Source: Bacteroidales bacterium
GTDB taxonomy: Bacteria > Bacteroidota > Bacteroidia > Bacteroidales > TTA-H9
Reading direction: 5' to 3'
Length of the DNA: 64,000 nt
Assembly (NCBI GenBank): GCA_028689615.1
Contig: JAQVCV010000008.1
Span: 5,843 to 69,842, forward strand
Shown here: positions 42,297-50,922 of the stretch, piece after piece
Numbering within the stretch: the stretch's first letter is position 1
Layout: each line of letters starts with the position of its first letter
Translations under genes and position numbers: made by a program
The notes under the pieces: generated by a model
Told to the model about the DNA's origin: nothing
Seen by the model: only the letters and a program-made list of their open reading frames with translations
Databases searched by the model: none

Positions 42297-43229
42297 ATGC
42301 TCATGAGTAAAGTGCCCTATTCGAAAACGGCCCTAACGTATGAAGATCAATTGCGTCAGTTAAAGCTTCGTGGTCTGATAGTTGAAGATCAGCAAAAGGC
42401 ATTGCATTTACTCGAAGTAATTAGCTATTACAGATTAAGTGGTTACTGGTATCCATTGTTATCTGATAAACTAAATCATCGATTTAAGCAAAATGCGACA
42501 TTCGAAGCGGCCTTTAGTATATACAAATTTGACCGTGAGCTACGCCTGCTCGTGCTGCGAGAACTTGAAAAAATTGAAGTAGCGATACGTGCCAAAATGA
42601 TTTATATATTATCTCATCGGCTAACTCCCTTTTGGTACCTCGATTCATCAAATTTCTTATCCCAGCATAAACATTCCAGCGCTCTGGAAAAAATGAAAGC
42701 AGAATATCATCGTTCCGATGAAGAGTTTGTTCAGAGTTTCAGGAACAAGTATTCTGACCCCATGCCTCCCAGTTGGATGATGTTTGAGGTGTCATCATTT
42801 GGCACATTATCCACATTATACAGTAATTTGAAGGTGTTCAGAGAGAAAAGGGAGATTGCTAAATACTTTGGTTTGTCGGATGTAGTTTTCTCGTCGTGGC
42901 TGCATAGCATTGTTTATTTGAGGAATATTTGTGCACATCACACCCGCTTATGGAATCGTGAAATGCAAATACAACCCGCCATTCCGAGGAATTCATCCAG
43001 ACCATTTATAAAGTATTTAAACGAAATTCCAACTGAAACCGGACATTCTATGTTGCTCAACAACAAAGTGTATTTTTTTCTGTCGATGATCATTTATCTC
43101 ATGGAAAGCATAAACTTGAACCATGCCATTCCTGGTAAATTCAAGGCACTATTGGCAAAATATCCAAATATTGATACTCAGGCAATGGGTTTCCCTGTTG
43201 CCTGGCAAAAGGAAAATCTTTGGAAATGA
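42297..43229 (+). CDS. Abi_2 family abortive-infection protein
   Basis: 310 residues, AbiD/AbiF-like (Abi_2). Family marks: LRLRGLIVEDQQKALHLL-type N-terminal helix, ISYYRLSGYWYPL (about residue 41), YKFDRELRLLVL, and the HEPN-like R-x4-6-H motif RNICAHHTRLWNR (about 205), expected to be the RNase active site. Such proteins stop phage growth by killing or stalling the infected cell. The gene is preceded by a structured RNA that may restrain it. Base composition is AT-richer than its neighbours, in keeping with transfer. The ATG at 42303 is a second start. The gap 43230-43324 is empty. Confidence 0.87.
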   Translation: MLMSKVPYSKTALTYEDQLRQLKLRGLIVEDQQKALHLLEVISYYRLSGYWYPLLSDKLNHRFKQNATFEAAFSIYKFDRELRLLVLRELEKIEVAIRAKMIYILSHRLTPFWYLDSSNFLSQHKHSSALEKMKAEYHRSDEEFVQSFRNKYSDPMPPSWMMFEVSSFGTLSTLYSNLKVFREKREIAKYFGLSDVVFSSWLHSIVYLRNICAHHTRLWNREMQIQPAIPRNSSRPFIKYLNEIPTETGHSMLLNNKVYFFLSMIIYLMESINLNHAIPGKFKALLAKYPNIDTQAMGFPVAWQKENLWK

Positions 43230-43324
43230 GTTGAGTAGATTTATCCTCGTTATTGCGGTAGTTCTGGGAGTGAAATTTGCATTCCAGACGATCAATCTAA
43301 CCAATCATCAGATTGTGATTAATC

Positions 43325-44650
43325 TTATTTTTCTTGGTAGGGGTGGTCTTCATGAAACCGCCGCAGCCTCTCCTCCAGCGCCGGAAACTGGTCGCGGTGA
43401 ACCAGCGACACGCAGGCCCTGATCCCCTCGTTGCGGGTGCTGCCGGTGATGGCAAGCGAAATGGCGCTTATGCCGTAATAGATCATCTCGGCCAGCAACT
43501 CTTCGCCGGTGAAACCGGGGTAGCTGTAGGTGAAATAGAAGCCATCGGCAATGGGCTTGTCAACATCGGTGTCGTACACAATTTTAAACCCGTTGTCGGT
43601 GAACAGTTTTTTCATGATGTGAGCCTTTTCGCCGTACTCACGAACCTGCTCCACGAAGTTGAATTCGCCGCTGTTGGCGGCTTTCAGGATGGCCGTCAGG
43701 GCGTATTGTGCAGAATGAGAGGTGCCGCTGCTAAGGGCATACAAGGCTCCGAATACCAAAGCATGACCCAGGTTGGCCGAGGCATAAAACCTTTTCAGAT
43801 CGGGGGCTTCGGTGTTGAACAGCTTGTTGCTGATCACCATCATTCCGATCCGCTCACCTGCATAACTGAAGGCCTTTGAACTCGATATGAGCATGATGTA
43901 GTTGTCGCAATACTTGGCAACGGTGGGCTGGAAGGGTGCGATCCCGGGCTGGCTGTAATCTTTTCGGAAATCCATGGCAAAATAGGCCAGGTCTTCAATC
44001 ACCACCAGGTCGTATTTGGTGGCCATCTCGCCAATTATTTGCAACTCTTCGTCGGTGAAGCAGATCCACGAGGGGTTGTTGGGGTTTGAATAGAGAATGG
44101 ACGATACTTTGCCGTCGCCCAGCATCTCCTCCAGCTTGTCGCGCAATTTGGAACCGCGGTAATCGTATAGGTCGAAGGTGCGACACTCCTGTCCCATGAT
44201 CCTGATTTGCTGCTTGTGTACCGGGAATCCGGGATCGAGAAAAAGGGTGCCTTCGCGATGGCTGTGCATCCTGTTCACGGTCATGAACGCTGCAAAGCCA
44301 CCCTGCATCGATCCCACCGTTGGGATGCAACTGTCGGGCAGGACATCCACATCGAGGAAGTTTTTGACAAAGAGCGATATTTCTGATTTCAGTTCGGGAA
44401 GCCCCTGAATGTCGGGGTAAATAGCGGCGATGCCCCGCTCCAGCGCTTCAACCTGAGCCTTAACACCTACGGCAGCAGGCGGTAACCCGGGGATGCCCAT
44501 CTCCATCCTGACGTATTTTTCGCCGGTGGCTTTTTCAATCTGGTCAACCAGTTTCTTGATTTCACGAATGGAGGCTTTCCCGACACTGGGGAGTTTGCTT
44601 TCCTTAATTTTCTGACTTACAATATCGAAGTTGATAGGTGTGTTACGCAT
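43325..44650 (-). CDS. PLP-dependent aminotransferase, class I/II
   Basis: 441 residues, fold-type I aminotransferase. The PLP region shows SNPNNPSW (about residue 190), DLAYFAMDF, and the Schiff-base Lys in SSSKAFSYAGERIG (about 258). The Bacteroidota family has this longer N-terminus (KIKESKLPSVGKASIREIKKL). Substrate specificity cannot be told. Single gene, with a short intergenic space to the membrane-protein gene. Confidence 0.88.
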   Translation of the reverse strand: MRNTPINFDIVSQKIKESKLPSVGKASIREIKKLVDQIEKATGEKYVRMEMGIPGLPPAAVGVKAQVEALERGIAAIYPDIQGLPELKSEISLFVKNFLDVDVLPDSCIPTVGSMQGGFAAFMTVNRMHSHREGTLFLDPGFPVHKQQIRIMGQECRTFDLYDYRGSKLRDKLEEMLGDGKVSSILYSNPNNPSWICFTDEELQIIGEMATKYDLVVIEDLAYFAMDFRKDYSQPGIAPFQPTVAKYCDNYIMLISSSKAFSYAGERIGMMVISNKLFNTEAPDLKRFYASANLGHALVFGALYALSSGTSHSAQYALTAILKAANSGEFNFVEQVREYGEKAHIMKKLFTDNGFKIVYDTDVDKPIADGFYFTYSYPGFTGEELLAEMIYYGISAISLAITGSTRNEGIRACVSLVHRDQFPALEERLRRFHEDHPYQEK

Positions 44651-44698
44651 GGTGGTGATTTTATATATGCAGATGCTAAGATAGTTATTTTTTTACAT

Positions 44699-45391
44699 TT
44701 AACGGCGACCTTTAAGGCTTGCAACGGCCAATATTACTCCCAGGGCAATTCCCAACAAGGCTGCAAACAGAACCTGAAATTGCTCGGGAAGCAGAAAGGT
44801 GATGGTGTGAGCCGGAATCCAGAAGAAGGGGATGGTTTTTTTGAATACAAAGTTCCATTGTACCTGCCAGTTGATCGAGGCCATAATGTCGCCAAATCTG
44901 ATGGGTTTGAAAAGTCCTGCAACGGTTCCGCCGTTGTTGATGATGTGGGTGTCGGTGATCTTGTGCAGGGTCATCATCACGGGGGCATAGATGAGGTTCA
45001 TGGCTGCGCTGATGCTAAAAGCTACGAGCAATTTTCCGGCACCGAAGGCACCTCCCATCAGGGAGCCGGCGTCTTCTAAACCCATGTAGGTGAGGAAGGC
45101 TGGTGTCCCCTTCCCAAAAATGACGAAGGCCAGTTTGATGGTGAATCCTAAAAGCCCCCACACGATGGCGCGTGGTAGTATTCCAAACCCGGGCTGGTTG
45201 TAACGACCTGTTCGGATCCGCAAACCCAGCATCTCGCCTGCTGTGGCCAATAGGGCAAATTTCAGGAAACTCAACAACATCCCGTGTTCGGCATTTGCCT
45301 GGTTATAAAATGCATACGCATCGGCCGAAACAAAAAAGGGGAGAAAGAGGGCTGCCATGAAGGCAACGAACAGCAGATCGTTTTTTTTCAT
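44699..45391 (-). CDS. Multi-pass membrane protein, family uncertain
   Basis: 230 residues with about five hydrophobic segments and the motif FFWIPAHTITFLLPEQFQV near the C-terminus. The layout recalls small Mpv17/PMP22-like membrane proteins, but I cannot confirm the match. No catalytic motif is seen. It lies just after the 21-bp satellite in its own transcription direction, so the array is upstream of it. Confidence 0.55.
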   Translation of the reverse strand: MKKNDLLFVAFMAALFLPFFVSADAYAFYNQANAEHGMLLSFLKFALLATAGEMLGLRIRTGRYNQPGFGILPRAIVWGLLGFTIKLAFVIFGKGTPAFLTYMGLEDAGSLMGGAFGAGKLLVAFSISAAMNLIYAPVMMTLHKITDTHIINNGGTVAGLFKPIRFGDIMASINWQVQWNFVFKKTIPFFWIPAHTITFLLPEQFQVLFAALLGIALGVILAVASLKGRR

Positions 45392-45515
45392 TGATTTTCA
45401 AAATAAGTGCCAGGCGAAGCCGGGCTCGAGTGTGTGCTGCAAATATCCGAAAATTCGGCCAACCTGCTGCCGTTGGCGCCCCATTCTACCCATGTATTTT
45501 CAATTATCTGTTTCA

Positions 45516-45830
45516 AAAACCCCCCTCTACGATCGTGCACCCCCCCTGTACGATCGTACAACGGCATTGTACGACTGTACAACGGCACTGCACGATCGTA
45601 CAACGGCACTGCACGACTGTACAACGGCATTGTTCGACTGTACAACGGCACTGCACGACTGTACAACGGCATTGTACGACTGTACAACGGCACTGTACGA
45701 TCGTACAACGGCACTGTACGATCGTACAACGGCATTGTTCGACTGTACAACGGCACTGTACGATCGTACAACGGCATTGTTCGACTGTACAACGGCACTG
45801 TACGATCGTACAACGGCATTGTACAAAAAC
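45516..45830. repeat. 21-bp palindromic satellite array
   Basis: Fifteen units of 21 bases in strict register, 13 of them near-identical from 45558 on. The unit begins ACAACGGCA and ends in a palindromic stretch, either TGTACGATCGTACA (14-base perfect palindrome across two units) or the variant GTACGACTGTAC. The two variants alternate irregularly. All frames of the array stay open, so the long reading frames here are artefacts. It occupies most of the 45392-45864 gap between the membrane-protein gene and dapB; the rest shows nothing. Confidence 0.93.
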
Positions 45831-45864
45831 TGAGGTCGGGGAGTGGACTGATTTGGAGGGGCGA

Positions 45865-46593
45865 TTACCGGCTGAGCCCCAACACCTCTTCGAAGGTGAA
45901 AATTCCCTGGCGGCCTGCTATCCATTCGGCGGCAAGCACGGCACCTGCAGCCAATGCTCCTCTTCCGAGGGCTTCGTGTTTGAGGGTCAGCACATCGTTG
46001 GCCGAAGTGAAAGTAGTAACATGGGTTCCTGGCACTTCGCCCTGGCGGTAACTGATTACAGGAAGCACCTCGCGATCGGTTGAGGGGTTGTTTTCCCATC
46101 GTTGCAGAGGAGGCATGGTGGCCACCAGGTCGTTGGCCAGCCTGATGGCCGTGCCGCTGGGTGCGTCTTTTTTGTGGATGTGGTGGGTCTCTTCGATGAC
46201 TGCTCTGTATCCTCCCGCGTCGGCCAGAAGCTCGGCCATCTGTTTCTGCACGTGAAAGAGAATGTTTACTCCTACACTGAAGTTCGACGCCATGAGGAAG
46301 GCGCCGCCATGCCTGGCGACCAGTTGCCGGATGTAGTCGTAGTCGGGGTTCCAGCCGGTTGTGCCTGTAACAAAGGGTTTTCCGAGGGCCAATGCCCGTT
46401 CAGCATTGTGGCCGGCAGCATCCGGAGGGCTGAAATCAATCACCACATCGGCAGTGGCAATGGCATCAGCCATTAGTTGCCAATCGGCCAGCGAGTCGGG
46501 GGTAGCCACCACCCGATGCCCTTTGGCAAGGGCGGCTTTTTCGGTTTCTTTACCCATGCGGCCATAACCGCTTAAAACTATGTTGAGTGTCAT
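45865..46593 (-). CDS. dapB: 4-hydroxy-tetrahydrodipicolinate reductase
   Basis: 242 residues. N-terminal NAD(P) loop VLSGYGRMGKE, substrate motif ETHHIHKKDAPSGTA (about 135-150), and FVTGTTGW. Lysine and diaminopimelate synthesis. The start ATG is at 46593. The protein end lies about 35 bases after the satellite. Length is normal for the family (about 240). Confidence 0.92.
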   Translation of the reverse strand: MTLNIVLSGYGRMGKETEKAALAKGHRVVATPDSLADWQLMADAIATADVVIDFSPPDAAGHNAERALALGKPFVTGTTGWNPDYDYIRQLVARHGGAFLMASNFSVGVNILFHVQKQMAELLADAGGYRAVIEETHHIHKKDAPSGTAIRLANDLVATMPPLQRWENNPSTDREVLPVISYRQGEVPGTHVTTFTSANDVLTLKHEALGRGALAAGAVLAAEWIAGRQGIFTFEEVLGLSR

Positions 46594-46659
46594 AATTTGG
46601 ATCTGATTTAACAGGATGTTTGGGTTGCGATGGACATTTGCGGTGGGAAACGCCTGGCT

Positions 46660-48207
46660 TTACCCCTTGTGCTGATCGCGCAGCAGGTCGTTCACGGTTT
46701 TCACAGGGTTGAAGGTGATGATAGGCACTTCCACGAACAGGGTGATCCAATCGGCCATGGCGCCGTTCCATAACCCGGGCAATTCCAAGGCTTTCAACTC
46801 GCGGCCGTCTTTCGATTTTTCGCTGATGAAGCCGGTGTTTTCATCCACAAACCTCGACAGGTCGAAGGGTTTTCCCTGCCAGTCGCGCACGGCACACACC
46901 AGATCAACGGGGTTGAAGTGGGTAGCGGCATCAAAAATGGCTTTCTGGGAAGGGTTCTTCAGGTCCATCTGCGACGATTCCACTACCTGGAGCGAGTGTC
47001 GCCCGTCGGTCTGTTTCACGATGAAGGGGCCTCCGCCGGGTTCACCCTCGTTGCGCACCATCCCGCACACGCGCAGCGGACGGTTGAAAAGAAGCCTGAG
47101 AACCACCATTTTTTGTTGCATGGCCATGGCTCCGAAATGGTCGGGCAGGTGGAGTTGAAGCTTTTTTGATGCAAAATCGGCAGCCGCTGCCACGTCGGCT
47201 TCTGTCACCTCATCGCCATCGAAACGGGTGAGCCACATCGTCACTTCCTGTTGCATCCAAAGCAGCAACCCGCCAATCACCTCCTTATATATATAGGTGG
47301 TTTCTTTGAGGCGATCGGGGACGATGTTGTCGATGTTTTTGATAAACAGGATGTCGCCCTGTAAATCGTTGAGGTTTTTCAGCAAAGCGCCGTGGCCGCC
47401 GGGTCTGAACAGCAGCGAGCCGTCTTTTTCGCGGAAAGGGGTATTGTCGGGGTTCACCGCGATGGTATCGGTCGAGGGGCTTTGTTCCGAGAAGGTGATG
47501 TGGTAGGTCACCCCGAAGAGTTTTTCGTAGCGTGCTGCCGCTTCGCGGGTCTCTTGCTCGAAGAGTTGGCGGTGTTCGGGCGACACCGTGAAATGTATGT
47601 GTACCATGCCGTCGCTCTGCCGGCAATAGTGCGCCCCTTCTACCAGATGTTCTTCGAGTGCCAGGCGGTTGCGATCGTCGTAGCGATGAAACCGGATGAG
47701 GGCCTTGGGACGGGCGGCATAGTCTAGCCCCTGAGGCATCAACACGTAGTTGATCAGGGTGTTGTAATCTTTTCGCTCGATGCAGGCCTGGGGCGAGTCT
47801 CCATTTTTGCCCATCACCTCGCGCAACTCGTCGTAGAAAGCAAACTCCGCGATGCGATCAATAAACTCGAAGGCTGCCGTCAACTTTTTGTCGCTGCGGG
47901 CTGTGGTTTCATCGGCCCCGGCACTCCATTTTTCGACGAACTCAAACAGGTGCTTGAACATCCGGCTGGCTGCTCCCGAAGCAGGGACGAATTTCAGCAG
48001 TTGCCTTCCCTGACTGTGGTTACGGAAGTGTTGCCTGAGCATGGCCACCTCGTCGGAGGTGAGTTGCAGCATCCCGTTGCCTGCGGTGGCTGGCGCTTCC
48101 AATTGCACGTATGGGAAGCCTTGCTTGAATTGTTGTATCTGGTTCTGAACCGTTTCGGGTTGAATCCCTTTTTTCTGAAGTTGACGAAGATCGGTTGATG
48201 TTAGCAT
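46660..48207 (-). CDS. DUF4301 protein
   Basis: 515 residues from the ATG at 48207 (MLTSTDLRQLQKKGI); the in-frame ATG at 48303 lies in the upstream antitoxin gene. It matches the Bacteroidota-specific DUF4301 family, with marks FVPASGAASRMFKHLFEF and LFRPGGHGALLKNLNDL. The GGHGALL segment and overall form recall nucleotidyltransferase-type folds, but no activity is known. Follows the toxin-antitoxin pair on the same strand. Confidence 0.78.
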   Translation of the reverse strand: MLTSTDLRQLQKKGIQPETVQNQIQQFKQGFPYVQLEAPATAGNGMLQLTSDEVAMLRQHFRNHSQGRQLLKFVPASGAASRMFKHLFEFVEKWSAGADETTARSDKKLTAAFEFIDRIAEFAFYDELREVMGKNGDSPQACIERKDYNTLINYVLMPQGLDYAARPKALIRFHRYDDRNRLALEEHLVEGAHYCRQSDGMVHIHFTVSPEHRQLFEQETREAAARYEKLFGVTYHITFSEQSPSTDTIAVNPDNTPFREKDGSLLFRPGGHGALLKNLNDLQGDILFIKNIDNIVPDRLKETTYIYKEVIGGLLLWMQQEVTMWLTRFDGDEVTEADVAAAADFASKKLQLHLPDHFGAMAMQQKMVVLRLLFNRPLRVCGMVRNEGEPGGGPFIVKQTDGRHSLQVVESSQMDLKNPSQKAIFDAATHFNPVDLVCAVRDWQGKPFDLSRFVDENTGFISEKSKDGRELKALELPGLWNGAMADWITLFVEVPIITFNPVKTVNDLLRDQHKG

Positions 48208-48259
48208 GATTTCTAATTTTGTCGTTGATAAACAGTATGTTATGGTTTTATCATCCGGT

Positions 48260-48601
48260 TTAGGAGATGGTGAAACTAATTTGTTTCCCCAAGCCGGTTT
48301 CAATCAAGCGGTAAAGGGTTGAGAGTTGGATATCGGTATGCCCGTTCTCTATTCGTGAGATAAAGCTCTTTTTCGTTCCTGTTTTTTTGGCAAGTTGCTC
48401 CTGAGTCATTTTAGCAAGTTTTCGTTCTTCCCTGATGATTTCGCCAATGGCAAAAGCTTTGGCTTTGATTTCAAATTCGGTCCGCTCCTTCGACCCTTGC
48501 ACACCGTACCTTTGGTCGAGGAGTTCTTCGAGAGAGGTAACGCCCCGACTGTTATCGACTTTATGTCTCAAAGGGGTTTTATTTTTTTGCGAAGTATTCA
48601 T
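48260..48601 (-). CDS. XRE-family antitoxin (HigA-like)
   Basis: 113 residues with a helix-turn-helix (about 55-110; KLAKMTQEQLAKKTGTKKSFISRIE). The N-terminus is unstructured and basic, as in HigA-type antitoxins. The start codon lies inside the end of the toxin gene (23-base overlap), a usual arrangement for RelE/HigB-HigA pairs. It would bind its own promoter and the toxin. The partner toxin has a nonsense codon, so this may be a lone antitoxin in fact. Confidence 0.85.
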   Translation of the reverse strand: MNTSQKNKTPLRHKVDNSRGVTSLEELLDQRYGVQGSKERTEFEIKAKAFAIGEIIREERKLAKMTQEQLAKKTGTKKSFISRIENGHTDIQLSTLYRLIETGLGKQISFTIS

Positions 48602-48911
48602 TTTTTAATCTTTTGGCTTTCTCAAGTTCATCTTTTGGGGTTTTCGCGGTTTTCTTCGTGTAGCCCTGAAAAAGGATTATCAGATTTCCCTCGTCAAAAC
48701 AGCAAAAAACTCGAAAAATATTGCTTTGATATTCAATTCGTATTTCATACGAGCCTGGATAATTTTCAATCGCCTTGAAAAACTTAACCGGTATTCTTGG
48801 GGTTGTCTCAACCAGAAACAGTACATACAGTATCTTTTCTTATACATATTCATGTTGTAAATCAAAGAAATCGAGAAAATACCGTTCGTAAAAAACAACC
48901 CTTCGTTTCAT
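48579..48911 (-). pseudogene. RelE/HigB-type toxin gene broken by one stop codon
   Basis: Reading from the ATG at 48911 the minus strand encodes a 110-residue RelE/ParE-superfamily toxin: start MKRRVVFYERYFLDFFD, then RIPVKFFKAIENYP, SYEIRIEYQSNIFRVFCCFD, NLIILFQGYTKKTAKTP and a basic end. The frame is continuous except for TAA at 48842-48840 (codon 24), where homologues would fit Gln (CAA). No Met occurs downstream to allow re-initiation before the core. So the toxin is probably dead, or the stop is an error or a suppressed codon. Promoter upstream not seen. Confidence 0.85.
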
Positions 48912-49004
48912 TTCCCAGTTCGAATGCAAAGTTAACTAATAATGTAACAAACCTCAAGAAAAAATGTAAGCCTACACATTCAAAAACTATAAGTCAACGA
49001 TTGT

Positions 49005-50285
49005 CTATGAGATGCCAGGCGATTGCTTCCATGCGTTTTTCAGGTCATTTCCCGTCGGGTTTTGGAACACGCGCAGGTCGAAGAAGGGGATGATGGCCAG
49101 CACATGATCAAAAATATCGCTCTGGATGTCTTCATATTCGTTCCATGAGGTGGTTTTGGTGAAACAGTAGATTTGCATCGGGATTCCTTTCTCCGTGGGG
49201 GCCAGTTGCCGGACAAGTATCGTCATGTCATTGTGAATGTGTGGGTTATGAATCAAGTATTCGCGCAAGTATGCCCTGAAAACCCCCAGGTTGGTTTGTC
49301 GGCGACCGTTTACCAAAATGTTGTTGTCGATGTTGTTTTCCTTGTTGAAGATAGCCAGATTGTTTTCTGTTTCAGTTACATAGTCGGCCACATACTGGTA
49401 TTTTGAAAAGCGTTCGAGCATCTCATCGTTGCAAAACTTAACCGAATTGACATCGAGGTTGATCGATCTCGAAATCCGCCTTCCGCCCGATTCTTCCATC
49501 CCGCGCCAGTTCTTCACCGAATCGCTGATAAGGGTGTAAGCCGGTATGGTGTTGATGGTTTTGTCGAAGTTTTGAATTTTTACGGTGGTGAGTGATATTT
49601 CAGTCACCACCCCGTCAATATCGTATTTCGGCATGGTTACCCAGTCGCCAATTCTTATCATATTGTTGGCTGTGAGTTGAATGCCGGCAACAAGTCCCAG
49701 AATGCTGTCTTTGAAAATCAACATCAGCACAGCCGACATGGCGCCCAATCCTCCGATAATCGCCAGGGGTTTTTGGCCCAGAAGCCACGAAATCAGTATG
49801 ATGCCTACAATGGAGTATAGAATTATCTTTCCCACCTGTATGAAACCCTTGATTGGGCGGGTTTTCGACATCTCGGTGGTGAGGTAAATGTGATGCAGTG
49901 CATTGAAGAAAGCATCAATCACCAACACCCCCACAAACATCATGTAAATCTCGGTGGCTCGTTCCACAAGGTTTACGAAACCAATGTATTGACTTATTAC
50001 AACAGGAGTAATCTTGTAAATTACGATAGCCGGCGCAAAATAGCTCAACCGCTTAAAGAAACTTTTTTCCAGAAAGATGTCGTCAAGCTTTGTAGCCGAT
50101 TTCTCTACAAGCCTTCGAAGGAAGTTGTACAGTATTTTCCTGACGATGTAGTAGGCTGCAATGGCCAGCAGAACAACCGCGACAATCCAAATAAAATCGG
50201 AAAGAACAACCGCCAGATCGGCATTAATTCCGTTGTGCGTGAGCCAATCCTTGATCGCCTGACTCCAGTTTTGTAGGTAATTCAT
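49005..50285 (-). CDS. Mechanosensitive ion channel, MscS family (YbdG-like)
   Basis: 426 residues from the ATG at 50285 (MNYLQNWSQ); an ATG at 50309 adds eight residues. About four or five membrane helices, the pore helix GGLGAMSAVLMLIFKDSILG (about 180), then the MscS beta domain IRIGDWVTMPKYDIDGVV with the conserved N-x-I-R-x-G-D and a cytoplasmic C-terminal cage. The long C-terminal domain resembles YbdG/MscM. It opens under membrane tension in osmotic downshock. Confidence 0.87.
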   Translation of the reverse strand: MNYLQNWSQAIKDWLTHNGINADLAVVLSDFIWIVAVVLLAIAAYYIVRKILYNFLRRLVEKSATKLDDIFLEKSFFKRLSYFAPAIVIYKITPVVISQYIGFVNLVERATEIYMMFVGVLVIDAFFNALHHIYLTTEMSKTRPIKGFIQVGKIILYSIVGIILISWLLGQKPLAIIGGLGAMSAVLMLIFKDSILGLVAGIQLTANNMIRIGDWVTMPKYDIDGVVTEISLTTVKIQNFDKTINTIPAYTLISDSVKNWRGMEESGGRRISRSINLDVNSVKFCNDEMLERFSKYQYVADYVTETENNLAIFNKENNIDNNILVNGRRQTNLGVFRAYLREYLIHNPHIHNDMTILVRQLAPTEKGIPMQIYCFTKTTSWNEYEDIQSDIFDHVLAIIPFFDLRVFQNPTGNDLKNAWKQSPGIS

Positions 50286-50451
50286 GTTTATAAGACGCTT
50301 TTTAAGCAAAAATCGGGTTTTTCACGCAAAAATCCAAAGTCATCACTTCACAGTCTGGTGTTCTGTGTCGTCCTGCTCACACTTTATTCGGAATATATAT
50401 CCCTGTTAAACAGTGTGTTTTGTTTTTAATTTTCTTTTTTCCCCTTTTTTG

Positions 50452-50495
50452 GTTGCTATCTTGTTTTTTGTTTGTACATTTGCGTATTCAAATAC
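50452..50495 (+). promoter_or_regulatory. rrf2 promoter with GTAT-N4-ATAC site
   Basis: GTTG (50452-50455), 19-base spacer, TACATTTG (50475-50482), an almost perfect Bacteroidota promoter, 31 bases before the ATG at 50514. GTATTCAAATAC (50484-50495) begins two bases after the -7 box and should cover the transcription start, so it looks like an autoregulatory operator for the Rrf2 protein. The same core is seen upstream of hydG. Confidence 0.6.
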
Positions 50496-50513
50496 CGAAA
50501 TAAAGAATAAAAA

Positions 50514-50918
50514 ATGAGCAAGATTTTAAACATCAGCGAAGCCGCTTCGATAGCCATCCACAGCATGGCGTTGATAGCTGCATCGGGCGAGCGTCTGAAT
50601 GTAGGAATGTTGGCTCAACGCACTTCTTTTTCGAAAAATCACATTGCCAAGGTTTTGAATCAGCTTGTTAAGAACAACTTCTTGCTGTCGGAGCGCGGCC
50701 CCAATGGTGGTTTTGTGCTTTCGCGACCGGCTGAAAGCATCAATTTGTTGTCGGTTTACGAATCTGTGGAAGGTAGTCTTGACATTCCGGTTTGTACAAT
50801 GAAATGCAGTTTATGTGAGCAAAGCGGATGTGTTTTTGGGGGATTGTCGGGTAAGTTTCAAAAGGAGTTTAGAGAATACCTGCAAAGAAAAATGGTGAGC
50901 GATCTAATAAAATTATAA
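50514..50918 (+). CDS. Rrf2-family transcriptional regulator
   Basis: 134 residues. N-terminal winged helix (SEAASIAIHSMALIAASG ... FSKNHIAKVLNQLVKNNFL, with RGPNGGF) and three cysteines near the C-terminus (CTMKC, CEQSGC) as expected for an iron-sulfur cluster sensor such as NsrR or IscR. It lies four bases upstream of the ferredoxin-like gene and 0.9 kb upstream of hcp, so it is probably the nitrosative or redox stress regulator of this operon. The promoter upstream has a 12-base palindrome. Confidence 0.88.
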   Translation: MSKILNISEAASIAIHSMALIAASGERLNVGMLAQRTSFSKNHIAKVLNQLVKNNFLLSERGPNGGFVLSRPAESINLLSVYESVEGSLDIPVCTMKCSLCEQSGCVFGGLSGKFQKEFREYLQRKMVSDLIKL

Positions 50919-50922
50919 TACT

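Noticed and set aside
45528..45820. CRISPR array in the satellite before dapB
   Set aside because: Units abut one another with no unique spacers; there are no cas genes nearby.
45357..46083. Frames of 140-230 codons in both directions in the satellite before dapB
   Set aside because: Same reason: a 21-base unit keeps the frames free of stops; peptides are simple repeats.
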